Part shown: positions 44,637-53,060 of the stretch, one piece after another
How the letters are laid out: every line of letters starts with the position of its first letter
Position numbering within the stretch: the stretch's first letter is position 1
Origin: Aquificota bacterium
Lineage (GTDB): Bacteria > Aquificota > Aquificia > Aquificales > Aquificaceae
Direction of reading: 5' to 3'
DNA length: 64,000 bases
Assembly: GCA_018771605.1 (NCBI GenBank)
Contig: CP076324.1
Location: 186,001-250,000 of the forward strand
Translations under genes and position numbers: made by a program
The notes under the pieces: model-generated
Databases searched by the model: none
What the model was told of the DNA's origin: nothing
What the model saw: only the letters and a program-made list of their open reading frames with translations

Positions 44637-46132
44637 CTTTTCTTACCCTTTTTCTTGGTAGGCTTTTCTTCCTTAAAGGTTAGCTTCTTTATCACATAAG
44701 TTTGGCCAAGGTTAAAAATGTTGTTGAGGGTCCAATATAGCACAAGGCCAGCTGGAAAGCTGGCAAAGAGAAAAGTAAAGAAGACAGAGCTTATAATCAT
44801 TATGTAGTTTTGGGATTTTTCTGGGCTTGGGCTTATGAACTGCTGGGCTATCATGGTAATACCCATAAGAACAGGGAGTATGTAATAGGGGTCCTTTTGA
44901 GCAAGGCTCTGTATCCAAAGGAACTTGGCAAGCTGTAGGTCTGCCGTTATGGTAAGCACCTTATATAGAGCAAAGAAGACGGGTATCTGCAAAAGGATGG
45001 GTAGACATCCAGACATGGGGTTAAAGCCTACCTCTTGGTAGAGCTTCATCATCTCCTCTTGGAACTTAACAGGGTCGTTCTTGTATTTTTCTTTTAGCTC
45101 TTGCATTTTGGGGGCAAGCTCTGCCATCTTGCCCATGGCAACAGTGCTTTTGTATGTGAGGGGGAACATGAAAAGTCTAACTATCAGTGTTAGGGCAACA
45201 ATGGAGAAGACCCAAGAGTGAAGATGTTCGTATATCCAATACATAAAGATAAAAAGGGGCTTTACTATAAGCCTTAGAGTGCCAAAGTCTATGGTGTCAG
45301 AAAGACCTATGGTCCTTAGCCTTGAATACTCTTTTGCACCGGCGTAGAAAATAAGCTTGCCATTTGGCCTTACCAAGGTGATTGTGTTTTTATTTTCTAC
45401 CTTATAAATGGCTACAGCCGAAATGGAGCCAGAAAAGCCTTTAAAGTAATACCTGCTTTCCTCTCCAGCAAACTTAATGTCTCCAGTTATAAGCTGTCTT
45501 CCTTCTACTTTTTCTACATCTATCCTTTCCACCCTATCACCTATCTTTATCACAGGGCCAGAATGGCTGTAAAAATCCGCCTCTTGGACTCTCATACCCG
45601 CAGAAACAAACATAGGTGGAAGGCCTGAGGATTCTATGCTTAAAGAAAAGTAATCGCCCTTATATTCCAATATCTTTTTAATTTCAAAGTTTTCTGCCCT
45701 TAGCCTTGCTATTATCTGGTTGTCTTTTGTATAAATCTCGTAGCGTGAGAAGTTAAGTATATAGTCTATCTGGGGGTCTCCTGTGTATACTTCAAGGGGG
45801 TATAGGTTTAGCCTTTTCTCTTCTTCTGTTATAAGCTCCTTTTTATATTTTTTATCCACTAAGCTTATTACCCTTGCACCCTCTTCCGAAAGGGTTAGGC
45901 TAAACTTTTCAAAGTTAAAGGTCCTCAAGCTTTGTGGCTTTTCCTTTTCCCTTGTGGTGCCAAGAAGTAAGGATGGCACATCCTTTGGTTTCTCTTCGGG
46001 CTTCTTTTGGGGTTGTTGGGTGGTTTGCTGAGGGGCAAAGAATATAAGGTAAGCTTGATAGCCAAAGAGGAAAAGGGTTATAACTGCAAAGATGATAAGA
46101 AGTCCTTTAAGGTCTAAATCTTTTCTCTCCAT
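44633..46132 (-). CDS. yidC: Membrane protein insertase YidC
   Basis: 499 residues: an N-terminal membrane segment (~11-32), a periplasmic beta-sandwich domain (~60-280), then the conserved five-helix core (YKSTVAMGKMAELAPKMQELKEKYKND, GFNPMSGCLPILLQIPVFFALY) and a Lys-rich tail. The periplasmic domain marks the Gram-negative form. It inserts small membrane proteins, including ATP synthase subunit c, encoded 700 bases away. Overlaps yidD by one base and rfaD by four. Confidence 0.97.
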   Translation of the reverse strand: MERKDLDLKGLLIIFAVITLFLFGYQAYLIFFAPQQTTQQPQKKPEEKPKDVPSLLLGTTREKEKPQSLRTFNFEKFSLTLSEEGARVISLVDKKYKKELITEEEKRLNLYPLEVYTGDPQIDYILNFSRYEIYTKDNQIIARLRAENFEIKKILEYKGDYFSLSIESSGLPPMFVSAGMRVQEADFYSHSGPVIKIGDRVERIDVEKVEGRQLITGDIKFAGEESRYYFKGFSGSISAVAIYKVENKNTITLVRPNGKLIFYAGAKEYSRLRTIGLSDTIDFGTLRLIVKPLFIFMYWIYEHLHSWVFSIVALTLIVRLFMFPLTYKSTVAMGKMAELAPKMQELKEKYKNDPVKFQEEMMKLYQEVGFNPMSGCLPILLQIPVFFALYKVLTITADLQLAKFLWIQSLAQKDPYYILPVLMGITMIAQQFISPSPEKSQNYIMIISSVFFTFLFASFPAGLVLYWTLNNIFNLGQTYVIKKLTFKEEKPTKKKGKKR

Positions 46133-46338
46133 CAGGGATAATCCACGCCACCCTTAGAAAAGGGGTTGCACCTTAATACTCTCCACATAGCCTTCATCAT
46201 ACCTCTAAGAACTCCATGCTTTTCCACCGCCATTATAGCATAGTTGGAGCAGGATGGATAATACCTACAGCTTGGTGGATAAAGGGGAGAGATGAAAACC
46301 TGCCAAAACCTCAAAAAGGCCAAAACTCCCTTCTTCAA
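46132..46338 (-). CDS. yidD: Membrane protein insertion efficiency factor YidD
   Basis: 68 residues with the family signature: [31 protein letters not shown] and HC-less end [11 protein letters not shown]. The start is a TTG that overlaps the rpmH stop (rpmH ends CCTTGA; yidD reads TTGAAG). In most bacteria rnpA stands between rpmH and yidD; here it is absent. Confidence 0.93.
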   Translation of the reverse strand: MKKGVLAFLRFWQVFISPLYPPSCRYYPSCSNYAIMAVEKHGVLRGMMKAMWRVLRCNPFSKGGVDYP

Positions 46339-46478
46339 GGCGCCAATCTCTTTCTTCCCTTCTGTCTTCTTCTCTTTATTATAGCCCTTCCGCTTTTGGT
46401 AGACATACGAGCCAGAAAACCACTTTTGCGCTTGCGCTTAAGGTTGGAAATGCGTGTTATATTCCTCTGCGTTGCCAT
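46335..46478 (-). CDS. rpmH: Ribosomal protein L34
   Basis: 47 residues, Arg/Lys-rich: starts [20 protein letters not shown], then [19 protein letters not shown] and ends GRKRLAP, the L34 pattern (RARM..K.GR...RRR..GRKRL). GGAGG lies eight bases before the ATG. It is directly followed by yidD and yidC. The order rpmH-yidD-yidC without rnpA fits the Aquificales, where a protein-only RNase P (HARP) replaces RnpA and its RNA. Confidence 0.95.
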   Translation of the reverse strand: MATQRNITRISNLKRKRKSGFLARMSTKSGRAIIKRRRQKGRKRLAP

Positions 46479-46519
46479 CTTCTACCTCCAAAATAAAAAG
46501 GGGGCAAAAGCCCCGGCTA

Positions 46520-46828
46520 TTACTTTACAAAGAGAAGTATTATAGCTATAAGCAAAGCATAAAGAGCCAAAGTTTCTATAAAGGCGAGGCCTATAAACAT
46601 TATGGTTTGCAACCTACCACCCACAGTAGGATTTCTGGCCACACCTTCCTGAGTACCCCTTACTGCATGACCCATACCAATGCCTGTTCCCAAAGCTGCA
46701 AGCCCTATGGCAAGGCCAGCACCAAGGAACATAAGTCCCTGTTTAAGAGAATCCCCCTGACCAGGTTCTGCAGCAACAGCCATAAAAGGCACCAACAGCG
46801 CCAAGGCGGTCATAAGCTTCCTTTTCAT
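46520..46828 (-). CDS. atpE: ATP synthase F0 subunit c, with signal peptide
   Basis: The ATG at 46828 has AGGAGG upstream (an in-frame start six codons earlier does not). 102 residues: a cleavable-looking N-terminal signal (KRKLMTALALLVPFMAVAA) followed by the two-helix c subunit with the polar loop ARNP and the ion-binding Glu in FIETLALYALL. A signal sequence on subunit c is unusual and known from Aquifex. There is no sodium-type Gln signature, so proton use is expected. It follows atpB. Confidence 0.94.
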   Translation of the reverse strand: MKRKLMTALALLVPFMAVAAEPGQGDSLKQGLMFLGAGLAIGLAALGTGIGMGHAVRGTQEGVARNPTVGGRLQTIMFIGLAFIETLALYALLIAIILLFVK

Positions 46829-46857
46829 TTTATCAACCTCCTTCAATGGATTTATTA

Positions 46858-47517
46858 TTAGTGTTCCTCATGGGCTACAGCACCAGCAAGATAAACCACA
46901 GAAAGTATCATAAATATGTAGGATTGTATAAATACGGCGAGGAACTTGATGGCTATTATAAACAGTAGGAAGACAGGCGAAACGGCCATAGTGAATGGGT
47001 TTTGGACCACAAGGCCCACCAAAACTACCAGAAGCAAGGCGCCACCCTTCATGTTGGCAAAAAGCCTGAGGGTGAGGGTTATGGGCCTTGCAAGATGGGA
47101 AATAATCTCTATTACAAAGAAAACGGGGGCAAGGTAGGGATTGGGGCCCATAAAGTGCTTGAGGTAGCCAATGCCATGAAGCCTAAAGCCTTCTATGTTA
47201 TAGAGTAGAAATACTACCAAAGCCATGGCAAGGTTTGTGTTCACGTTGGCTGTGGGAGCTTCAAGGCCGGGCACCATACCAAGAAGGTTGGAGAAAAAGA
47301 CAAAAAGGCCTATACTGGCTATGAGTGGCACATACCTTAAGCCTTCGTGGCCTATGTTTTCAAGAACCATACTCCTTACAAACCTAACATATCCTTCCCA
47401 AAAGGCTTGAAACTTTGTGGGCTTTAGGGATGGTTTGCCTGCCAAAGATACCAACCCAAGAGCTATGCCCATGGCAACCAAACCTAAATACACATGGCTT
47501 AAACTTATTTCTTGCAT
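46858..47517 (-). CDS. atpB: ATP synthase F0 subunit a
   Basis: The ATG at 47517 is preferred (MQEISLSHVYLG); the frame is open 13 codons upstream. 219 residues, five to six membrane segments, with the essential Arg in PITLTLRLFANM (~145) and late FMILSVVYLAGAVAHEEH. It forms the proton half-channels against the c ring. The rest of the ATP synthase is not in this window, so F0 a and c are split from the F1 genes, as in Aquifex. Confidence 0.94.
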   Translation of the reverse strand: MQEISLSHVYLGLVAMGIALGLVSLAGKPSLKPTKFQAFWEGYVRFVRSMVLENIGHEGLRYVPLIASIGLFVFFSNLLGMVPGLEAPTANVNTNLAMALVVFLLYNIEGFRLHGIGYLKHFMGPNPYLAPVFFVIEIISHLARPITLTLRLFANMKGGALLLVVLVGLVVQNPFTMAVSPVFLLFIIAIKFLAVFIQSYIFMILSVVYLAGAVAHEEH

Positions 47518-47547
47518 AGCAAAAAGATTATACCATAAAATTTCCAC

Positions 47548-50061
47548 ATGCACCATAAAAGCGTTGAAGAGAGCCTAAGGGACCTAAATACAAGTCTGAG
47601 AGGTCTTACAGAGGAAGAAGCCAGAAAAAGGCTTTCTTTCTATGGCAAAAACACCCTTGAGGAGGAAAGGGAAAGCAGGATAAAGGTCTTTATCCGACAG
47701 TTTACAAGCCCCTTTATCCTTATCCTTCTTGTGGCGGGCCTTATAGCCTTTATTTTGGGAGATGTAAAGGATGGTTTATTGGTCTATGGCATTGTGCTTA
47801 TAAACGGCCTTTTGGGCTTCTATCAAGAGCTAAAGGCTATAGCCTCCATAGAGGCTTTGAGGTCCTTGACTGCTTTGAAGACAAAGGTGATAAGGGATGG
47901 TAAAGAGGTTGAGGTTGACAGCAGAGAGCTTGTTCCTGGAGATGTGGTGCTTTTGGGTGAGGGAGATGTGGTGCCGGCGGACATAAGGCTTTTGGAGAGC
48001 GTTGGCCTTTTGATGGATGAGGCCTTGCTAACGGGTGAGTCCTTGCCGGTAGAAAAGGATGCGGACCTTTTGCTTTCTGAAGACACTCCACTTCATGCGA
48101 GGGCAAACTGTCTTTATAAGGGCACGGTGGTTTTGCGTGGCAAGGCCTTGGGTGTGGTCTTTGCCACTGGAAAGAATACGGAGCTTGGGAAGATAGCCCA
48201 AAGGGTTCAAGAGGGTTCGCCAGAGAGCCCACTTACCAAAGCCTTGGGGGTTTTTGGAAAAAGATGGATATTTATACTCCTTGTGCTTCTTAGCCTTCTT
48301 GCCCTTGTAGGCATAATGCAAGGAAGGGAACCAAAGACCATCATCTTCTTTGCCATAGCCCAGCTTATCTCTGCAGTACCAGAGGGCCTTCCCATAGTGG
48401 TCACCCTTGCCCTTGTGGTGGGAGCCATAAGGCTTTCAAAGGAGAAGGTGCTTGTAAAATACCTACCTGCGGTAGAAACCTTGGGAAGCGCCACCTACAT
48501 ATGCACGGACAAGACTGGTACCATAACCCTTGGAAGGTTAACAGTTCAAGATTATGTGGCCTATGACAAAAGGAAGCTACTTTTGGCCTCAACCCTTTGC
48601 AACGATGCGGACAGCATGAAGGGGGACCCTTTGGAGATGGCCTTGCTTGAATGGCTTGAGAAGGAGAGGGTAAACTGGCAGTTTTTGAGGAAAGCCTACG
48701 AGAGGGTGTGGGAGCATCCCTTTGATACAAAGAGGAGGCTTATGGCCGTTATTGTGTCCGATGGGTCCGGCGTGCTGGACTTCTATGTAAAGGGTGCCTT
48801 GGAGAGCCTCTCTAATATGTGTGAAAGGGAATGTCCAAAAGAAGTTTGGGAGGACCACAACAGGATGGCACAGGAGGGGCTAAGGGTTTTGGCCTTTGGC
48901 CATGCAAAGCTTGACAAGATTCCAAAGGATGTGGAGGAGGTAAGGATTGAAATTGTGGGGCTTGTGGGCTTTTTGGACCCACCGAAAGAGGGAGTAAGGG
49001 AGGCTGTAGAAACGGCAAGGTCTGCGGGCATAAGGGTAATAATGATAACCGGCGATAACCTTCTTACGGCCAAGGCTGTGGCGAGCATGGTAAATATATA
49101 TGAGGAAGGGGATATAGCCCTTGAGGGGAAGGACCTTGAAAGGTATAGGGATGATGAGCTTTATAACTTGCTTAAAAAGACTACTGTGGTTGCAAGGGCT
49201 ACGCCCGAGGACAAATACAGGATAGTAAAGGTTTTGCAGTCAAGGGGTGAGGTGGTGGCTGTGACGGGTGATGGTGCCAACGATGCGCCCGCCTTGAGGG
49301 TGGCAGACCTTGGTATTGCCATGGGTTCTGGCTCTCAGGCAGCAAAGGATGCAAGTAAGATGATCATTCTGGATGACAACCTTGCCATCATAGTAAACGC
49401 CATAAGGCGTGGAAGGCTCATAGCAAAAAACATAGGCAAGGTTATAAGATACCTCCTCTCTGCCAACTCCTTCCAGATCTTTTACAACTCCCTTGCCATC
49501 ATCACAGGCCTTCCCCTGCCCTTATACCCTACCCAAATACTCTGGATAAACTTGGTAACGGACGGCGTTCAGGACAAGGCTTACCCCTTTACCAAGTATG
49601 AAGGAAACCCTATGAAGGAAAAGCCCAAAAGTCCTATAGAGACCTTTATAGGAAGGCACCAGATTATGGCGGTAATCTACAACGGCCTTCTTATGGCCAT
49701 AGCCCACTACTTCCTATTCCTATACATGCTTAAAAACTACCCTTATGATATAGCCCTTACCGTTAGCTTTACTTCGGCAGTCATAAGCCAGTGGGCCGTT
49801 GGCATACAGGAAATTTCTGACAGACCCTTCTTTAAAAACCCCATAGAACATATAAGGCTAAACCCTTATGTATTCTTAGGCATCTCCATAGGTGCAATCC
49901 TCCAAGCCGTTGCCGTATACCTTCTCTCCGATTACTTCCATGCGGTAAAACTCCCCTTAGATATGCTTCCCTATGTGTTTTTCATACCAATTTTGACCTT
50001 TTTGGGGATAGAGGTGAGGAAGTGGGTGCAAAGATTTGAAAAAAACCAGTTTTTGAGCTAA
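47548..50061 (+). CDS. P2-type cation-transporting ATPase (calcium-pump-like)
   Basis: 837 residues: N-terminal cation ATPase domain, TGES loop (DEALLTGESLPVEKDA, ~155), membrane helix 4 with VPEGLPIVVTLAL (the PEGL form of P2 ATPases), phosphorylation site CTDKTGTITLG (~320), MITGDN and VTGDGANDAPALRVADLG, and six C-terminal helices. Calcium is the commonest substrate; sodium or manganese are possible. No ribosome-binding site: TAAAAT is six bases before the ATG. It is divergent from atpB. Confidence 0.93.
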   Translation: MHHKSVEESLRDLNTSLRGLTEEEARKRLSFYGKNTLEEERESRIKVFIRQFTSPFILILLVAGLIAFILGDVKDGLLVYGIVLINGLLGFYQELKAIASIEALRSLTALKTKVIRDGKEVEVDSRELVPGDVVLLGEGDVVPADIRLLESVGLLMDEALLTGESLPVEKDADLLLSEDTPLHARANCLYKGTVVLRGKALGVVFATGKNTELGKIAQRVQEGSPESPLTKALGVFGKRWIFILLVLLSLLALVGIMQGREPKTIIFFAIAQLISAVPEGLPIVVTLALVVGAIRLSKEKVLVKYLPAVETLGSATYICTDKTGTITLGRLTVQDYVAYDKRKLLLASTLCNDADSMKGDPLEMALLEWLEKERVNWQFLRKAYERVWEHPFDTKRRLMAVIVSDGSGVLDFYVKGALESLSNMCERECPKEVWEDHNRMAQEGLRVLAFGHAKLDKIPKDVEEVRIEIVGLVGFLDPPKEGVREAVETARSAGIRVIMITGDNLLTAKAVASMVNIYEEGDIALEGKDLERYRDDELYNLLKKTTVVARATPEDKYRIVKVLQSRGEVVAVTGDGANDAPALRVADLGIAMGSGSQAAKDASKMIILDDNLAIIVNAIRRGRLIAKNIGKVIRYLLSANSFQIFYNSLAIITGLPLPLYPTQILWINLVTDGVQDKAYPFTKYEGNPMKEKPKSPIETFIGRHQIMAVIYNGLLMAIAHYFLFLYMLKNYPYDIALTVSFTSAVISQWAVGIQEISDRPFFKNPIEHIRLNPYVFLGISIGAILQAVAVYLLSDYFHAVKLPLDMLPYVFFIPILTFLGIEVRKWVQRFEKNQFLS

Positions 50062-50119
50062 ATTTATCCTTTGCAAAGGAGGTGGGAAAACTATTTTGCA
50101 ATAACAAGGGAGGAAGGAA

Positions 50120-50500
50120 ATGAGTTGGGACGATTGGTATTGGGAAGATTGGAATAGGTATTGGGAAGATAAAAGTCGGCAAGATTGGGATGATTGGAAC
50201 GATAGGTGGCATGACGATATGCGCCGTTTACATGATGATATGCGCCGGTTGCACGATGATTTATATTGGAGTAGTCAACATAACTCCATAAATGACCCTT
50301 TGAATCCGCTCAGTCCTAATTACATGTTCAAAGATAACTACACGACAGGTGAAGGCGAAGGACCGGAAAGTGTTATTGGAGCTATCATAGTTCTTCTCAT
50401 TTTTGGATTTCTTTTGTGGATTGCATGGGAACATGTTAAATTATTAGAGAGCTGGGGCTTTATCGTAAAAGAAATAGCAAGACTTTTTGGTTTTAAATAA
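50120..50500 (+). CDS. Unrecognised Trp/Asp-rich small membrane protein
   Basis: 126 residues, ATG after GGGAGGAAGGAA. The first ~50 residues are very rich in W, D, R and H with an internal repeat (DDMRRLHDDMRRLHDD) and DWYWEDWNRYWEDK. A neutral segment follows, then one membrane helix (IGAIIVLLIFGFLLWIAWEHV, ~85-105) and a short cytoplasmic tail. I do not recognise a family. Codon use is more AT-rich than in neighbours, and with the next two genes it forms an accessory patch. Confidence 0.65.
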   Translation: MSWDDWYWEDWNRYWEDKSRQDWDDWNDRWHDDMRRLHDDMRRLHDDLYWSSQHNSINDPLNPLSPNYMFKDNYTTGEGEGPESVIGAIIVLLIFGFLLWIAWEHVKLLESWGFIVKEIARLFGFK

Positions 50501-50528
50501 TCTTGGCTTTTAAGATGGAGGTGGTAGG

Positions 50529-50828
50529 ATAGGAGAAGAAGAACTCAAAGAGCTTAAAGAGGTTCTTAAAGAGATAAGGGATGAGTTAAGGGAGATAAGG
50601 AAGGAGATAAAGCAGTCAAAGCAGTCTCAATCTATTCAGACCACATCAGAAGAGCCACCAGTTGTCTATACAGTGCCGTATAATTATACAGTCATAAGTA
50701 GCTTTAAAGACTTTGTGATTTTTGTGATATTTGCTGTAATATTTATAGCGATTGGGCTTACAATGGTGAAGCATGGTGAAAAGATACATGCTTTCATTGA
50801 CCACATCATGGAAAACTACCTACCTTAA
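50529..50828 (+). CDS. Unrecognised coiled-coil membrane protein with no standard start codon
   Basis: The frame has no ATG, GTG or TTG until residue ~79. The best start is ATA at 50529, after a well-placed GGAGGTGG. About 99 residues: a charged coiled coil (ELKELKEVLKEIRDELREI), a Ser/Gln/Pro linker, a membrane segment (FVIFVIFAVIFIAIGLTMV) and a short tail. In another frame the ATG at 50515 reads MEVVG then stop, so a frameshift is the alternative. The layout, N-terminal charged part then one helix, mirrors the previous gene. Confidence 0.5.
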   Translation: MGEEELKELKEVLKEIRDELREIRKEIKQSKQSQSIQTTSEEPPVVYTVPYNYTVISSFKDFVIFVIFAVIFIAIGLTMVKHGEKIHAFIDHIMENYLP

Positions 50829-51103
50829 CTCTTCTTAGCCTTTTTCTTTGGCTTATTTTGTGGTGCAAAGTTTAAATTATTTGTTTGTGGCACTATTTTT
50901 TGTTCTTTTGCTTTCACTTCTTCCTGCACCTTCTCTTTGTGCTTTTCTCCTTCTTCAAGCTTTTGCTGGATTGGCTGTGTATCTACCTGTGGTCCAATCT
51001 TCTGTTCTCTGTTAAATTGCTCCACAAGCTTCTCAAGGATTGGTCTTCTTTGTGGATCAACTGCCATGCTATTAAGTTCGGTATAGAACCTTATCTCACT
51101 CAT
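50825..51103 (-). CDS. Unrecognised Lys/Glu/Gln-rich small protein
   Basis: 92 residues from the ATG at 51103 (GAGGA upstream); a TTG six codons earlier is possible, and the frame stays open 14 further codons until a TAG, which suggests an older longer gene. The sequence includes DPQRRPILEKLVEQFNREQ, then a long low-complexity charged coil (KLEEGEKHKEKVQEEVKAKE) and a Lys-rich end. No family recognised. It overlaps the preceding plus-strand gene by four bases. Confidence 0.45.
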   Translation of the reverse strand: MSEIRFYTELNSMAVDPQRRPILEKLVEQFNREQKIGPQVDTQPIQQKLEEGEKHKEKVQEEVKAKEQKIVPQTNNLNFAPQNKPKKKAKKS

Positions 51104-51183
51104 GCCTTCCTCAAAGCCCAATTCTTTTAGTTCTCCCTTCTGATACTTTTCCTAAGCCAACTTTGCAAATATACCCCCACAAA

Positions 51184-51996
51184 CTATCCACCCTTTACAA
51201 ACCCCACTATCTCTTCCACCCTCAGACTCTCCAGTGCCTCAATCCCATAGGGCCTTTCTGCCTCTTGAACTTTTATAAAATCTCCCTCCATGGACCTCCA
51301 ACGGTTCAAAACTATATACACCTTCATATCCCTTAAGGACCTTTTTATCTCTTGGGCTTCCTCCAAAGATAATGGCTCTTCGTTGGCCACGGCAAAGACC
51401 AAGCTTTTTTCTCTTAAAATGTTCAAAAGTCTTTCTACTCTGCTTTTTCTTTCTTCTATCAGACTCAAAAGACTGTCCCTTTTGCCCATAAAGGCTTGCA
51501 CCTTTTCCCTTTCCTTTGCCAAGCGTGTCAAAAAGTCAAACCAGCCCTTTACCATGTGGGCTGTCTCAAAAAGCCTTAGCATCTGGCCTGTGGGCGCAGA
51601 GTCCACTATCACATAAGCATAGTCTTGGCATAGGTCCAAAAGGTGGTCCAAGATGGCTGTCTCAAGGGCTGTGGGTGAATGCTTCAAATACTTGGCATAC
51701 TCCTTTAGCCCAGACCTCACATGGGGCAAAAGGTCCTGCAAGCTGTTTAGAACCCTTTCTGTGTATTCTTCCACAAGCCTTTCTGCGGAAAGTTCTAAGG
51801 CATGGAGGTTTTCTTTTATTTTTTTGACCTCATGGCCTATGGGCATTCCAAGTATGCCAGAAAGGGAATGGGCCGGGTCTATGGAGACCAAAAGGCTTTT
51901 GTCTTCTTTTGAGAGTCTTAAGGCTACGGCGCAAGAGAGGGTACTTTTGCCCACTCCTCCCTTTCCACCAAAGAAGACAAGCCTTTTTAGCAGCAC
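51184..51996 (-). CDS. ArsA/GET3-like ATPase
   Basis: 270 residues. Deviant Walker A GGKGGVGKST (10-19), DPAHSLSG (switch I-like, ~41-48), and VIVDSAPTGQMLRLFE (~130-145) are the ArsA family motifs. It is a single domain, unlike plasmid ArsA (two). No arsenite genes are near. With the 78-residue gene and the cytochrome c it makes a three-gene overlapping run, so a role in membrane-protein targeting or cytochrome handling is possible but unproven. Confidence 0.88.
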   Translation of the reverse strand: MLLKRLVFFGGKGGVGKSTLSCAVALRLSKEDKSLLVSIDPAHSLSGILGMPIGHEVKKIKENLHALELSAERLVEEYTERVLNSLQDLLPHVRSGLKEYAKYLKHSPTALETAILDHLLDLCQDYAYVIVDSAPTGQMLRLFETAHMVKGWFDFLTRLAKEREKVQAFMGKRDSLLSLIEERKSRVERLLNILREKSLVFAVANEEPLSLEEAQEIKRSLRDMKVYIVLNRWRSMEGDFIKVQEAERPYGIEALESLRVEEIVGFVKGG

Positions 51997-52223
51997 GGCA
52001 GGAAGTCTAAACCGCTTTTTTCCATGCCAAGGGTCTTGTGCCAGAGGTGAAACTCTTCAAGCAAGTAGGGATAGAGGTCCAAGGCGTATATGCCCAGGGG
52101 GTTGTCAAGGCCAAAGTAGTCTAAAAAAAGAGATAGGATGAGGAGGTCCCTCACATAGGACTGGGAGACCTCCACAGGCTTTTTAAAGTGAACGTCTAAA
52201 AAAGCTTTGAAAAACTCCCTCAC
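51987..52223 (-). CDS. Unrecognised 78-residue protein
   Basis: Contains a helical, Leu/Tyr-rich core (RDLLILSLFLDYFGLDNPLG, IYALDLYPYLLEEFHLWHKTLG) and ends CC. No family known to me. It overlaps arsA by 10 bases and the cytochrome gene by four, so it is certainly in their operon. Confidence 0.6.
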   Translation of the reverse strand: MREFFKAFLDVHFKKPVEVSQSYVRDLLILSLFLDYFGLDNPLGIYALDLYPYLLEEFHLWHKTLGMEKSGLDFLPCC

Positions 52224-52708
52224 TTTAAGCTAAGCACCCACTTGGCAAGATCCCTTGCCTCTTGTTCTGTCACATTCTGAGGAGGCATTGGCACATTGCC
52301 CCAAGTACCTACACCACCATTCTTTATTCTCTTGGATATTTCCTCCTCTGCACCGGGCTGCCCAGCAAACTTCTTTGCCACATCCTTAAAAGCTGGGCCT
52401 ACCTTTTTGGTGTTTATATCATGGCAAGCAAAACAGCCCTTCTGCTGGGCAAAGGCTTGCATATCCTTTGCTGGTGCCTGAGAGCCTTTTTGTTCGGCAG
52501 GCTTTTGTTCTTGTGGCTTTTGAGGCTGTTCTGCCGGCTTTTGTTCTGCCTGCGGTTGAGCAGGTTGCTCTGCAGGCTTTTGTTCAGCCTGTGGCTGTTG
52601 CTGTTGAGGTTGTTGTTCTTGCTGGGCTGGCTGTTCTGCCGGCTTTTGCTGGCAGGAAAAGGCAAAAAGGGCTCCCACTGCCATTGTTAAAAATAGATAC
52701 TTCTTCAT
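52220..52708 (-). CDS. Cytochrome c (c552 type) on a lipoprotein tether
   Basis: 162 residues. Signal peptide with lipobox AFSC (Cys 19), then a ~55-residue Gln/Pro/Ala/Glu repeat linker (units like QKPAEQPAQ), then a small class I cytochrome c: CFACH haem site and KNGGVGTWGNVPMPPQNVT with the Met ligand. The domain resembles Hydrogenobacter c552 closely. It would be a membrane-tethered electron carrier on the outer face of the inner membrane. AAGGAGGTG precedes the ATG. Confidence 0.9.
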   Translation of the reverse strand: MKKYLFLTMAVGALFAFSCQQKPAEQPAQQEQQPQQQQPQAEQKPAEQPAQPQAEQKPAEQPQKPQEQKPAEQKGSQAPAKDMQAFAQQKGCFACHDINTKKVGPAFKDVAKKFAGQPGAEEEISKRIKNGGVGTWGNVPMPPQNVTEQEARDLAKWVLSLK

Positions 52709-53060
52709 GCTACACCTCCTTAGGGGAAATTATAAGATGTAAAGCATAAGGTTTTTATGAAGTTTTGATGAAAACTGTAGGGCTTTTATGATTTCGCTAT
52801 ACACACACTGTGACAAATTTATATCTAATTGGCAATGTATTTACAACATACTTAGAAACTATTCGGCGGATATTGGGCCCGCCTGCTGGTTGAAGGCCAG
52901 TACCTAATTTTGAATTGTCTAATTTCAGCTTCGGCAAAACAGGCTTCACTTATACTTTTGCATAACAGGATGTATAGGCAGGCTTGCCTGTAGTACAGGC
53001 TATCAGCAAAACCTTCCAATTCCCAATTTATCACTCCGTGTATAACCTTATAATTTTACT
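52709..53060. other. Intergenic region between cytochrome c and argH with GC-rich hairpins
   Basis: A 352-base gap. The part next to each gene is AT-rich. The middle (~52862-53010) holds GC-rich pairs such as GGCGG/CCGCC, CTGG/CCAG and CAGGC/GCCTG. These could be a small RNA or leader. The -10 box TATAAT (53049-53054) belongs to argH. No protein gene is supported. Confidence 0.35.

Noticed and set aside
46216-46545. Plus-strand frame opposite rpmH and yidD
   Set aside because: Shadow of rpmH/yidD; rpmH is unmistakable on the other strand.
52852-53034. 60-codon frame in the gap before argH
   Set aside because: No ribosome-binding site, no family resemblance, and it lies over the GC-rich hairpins.
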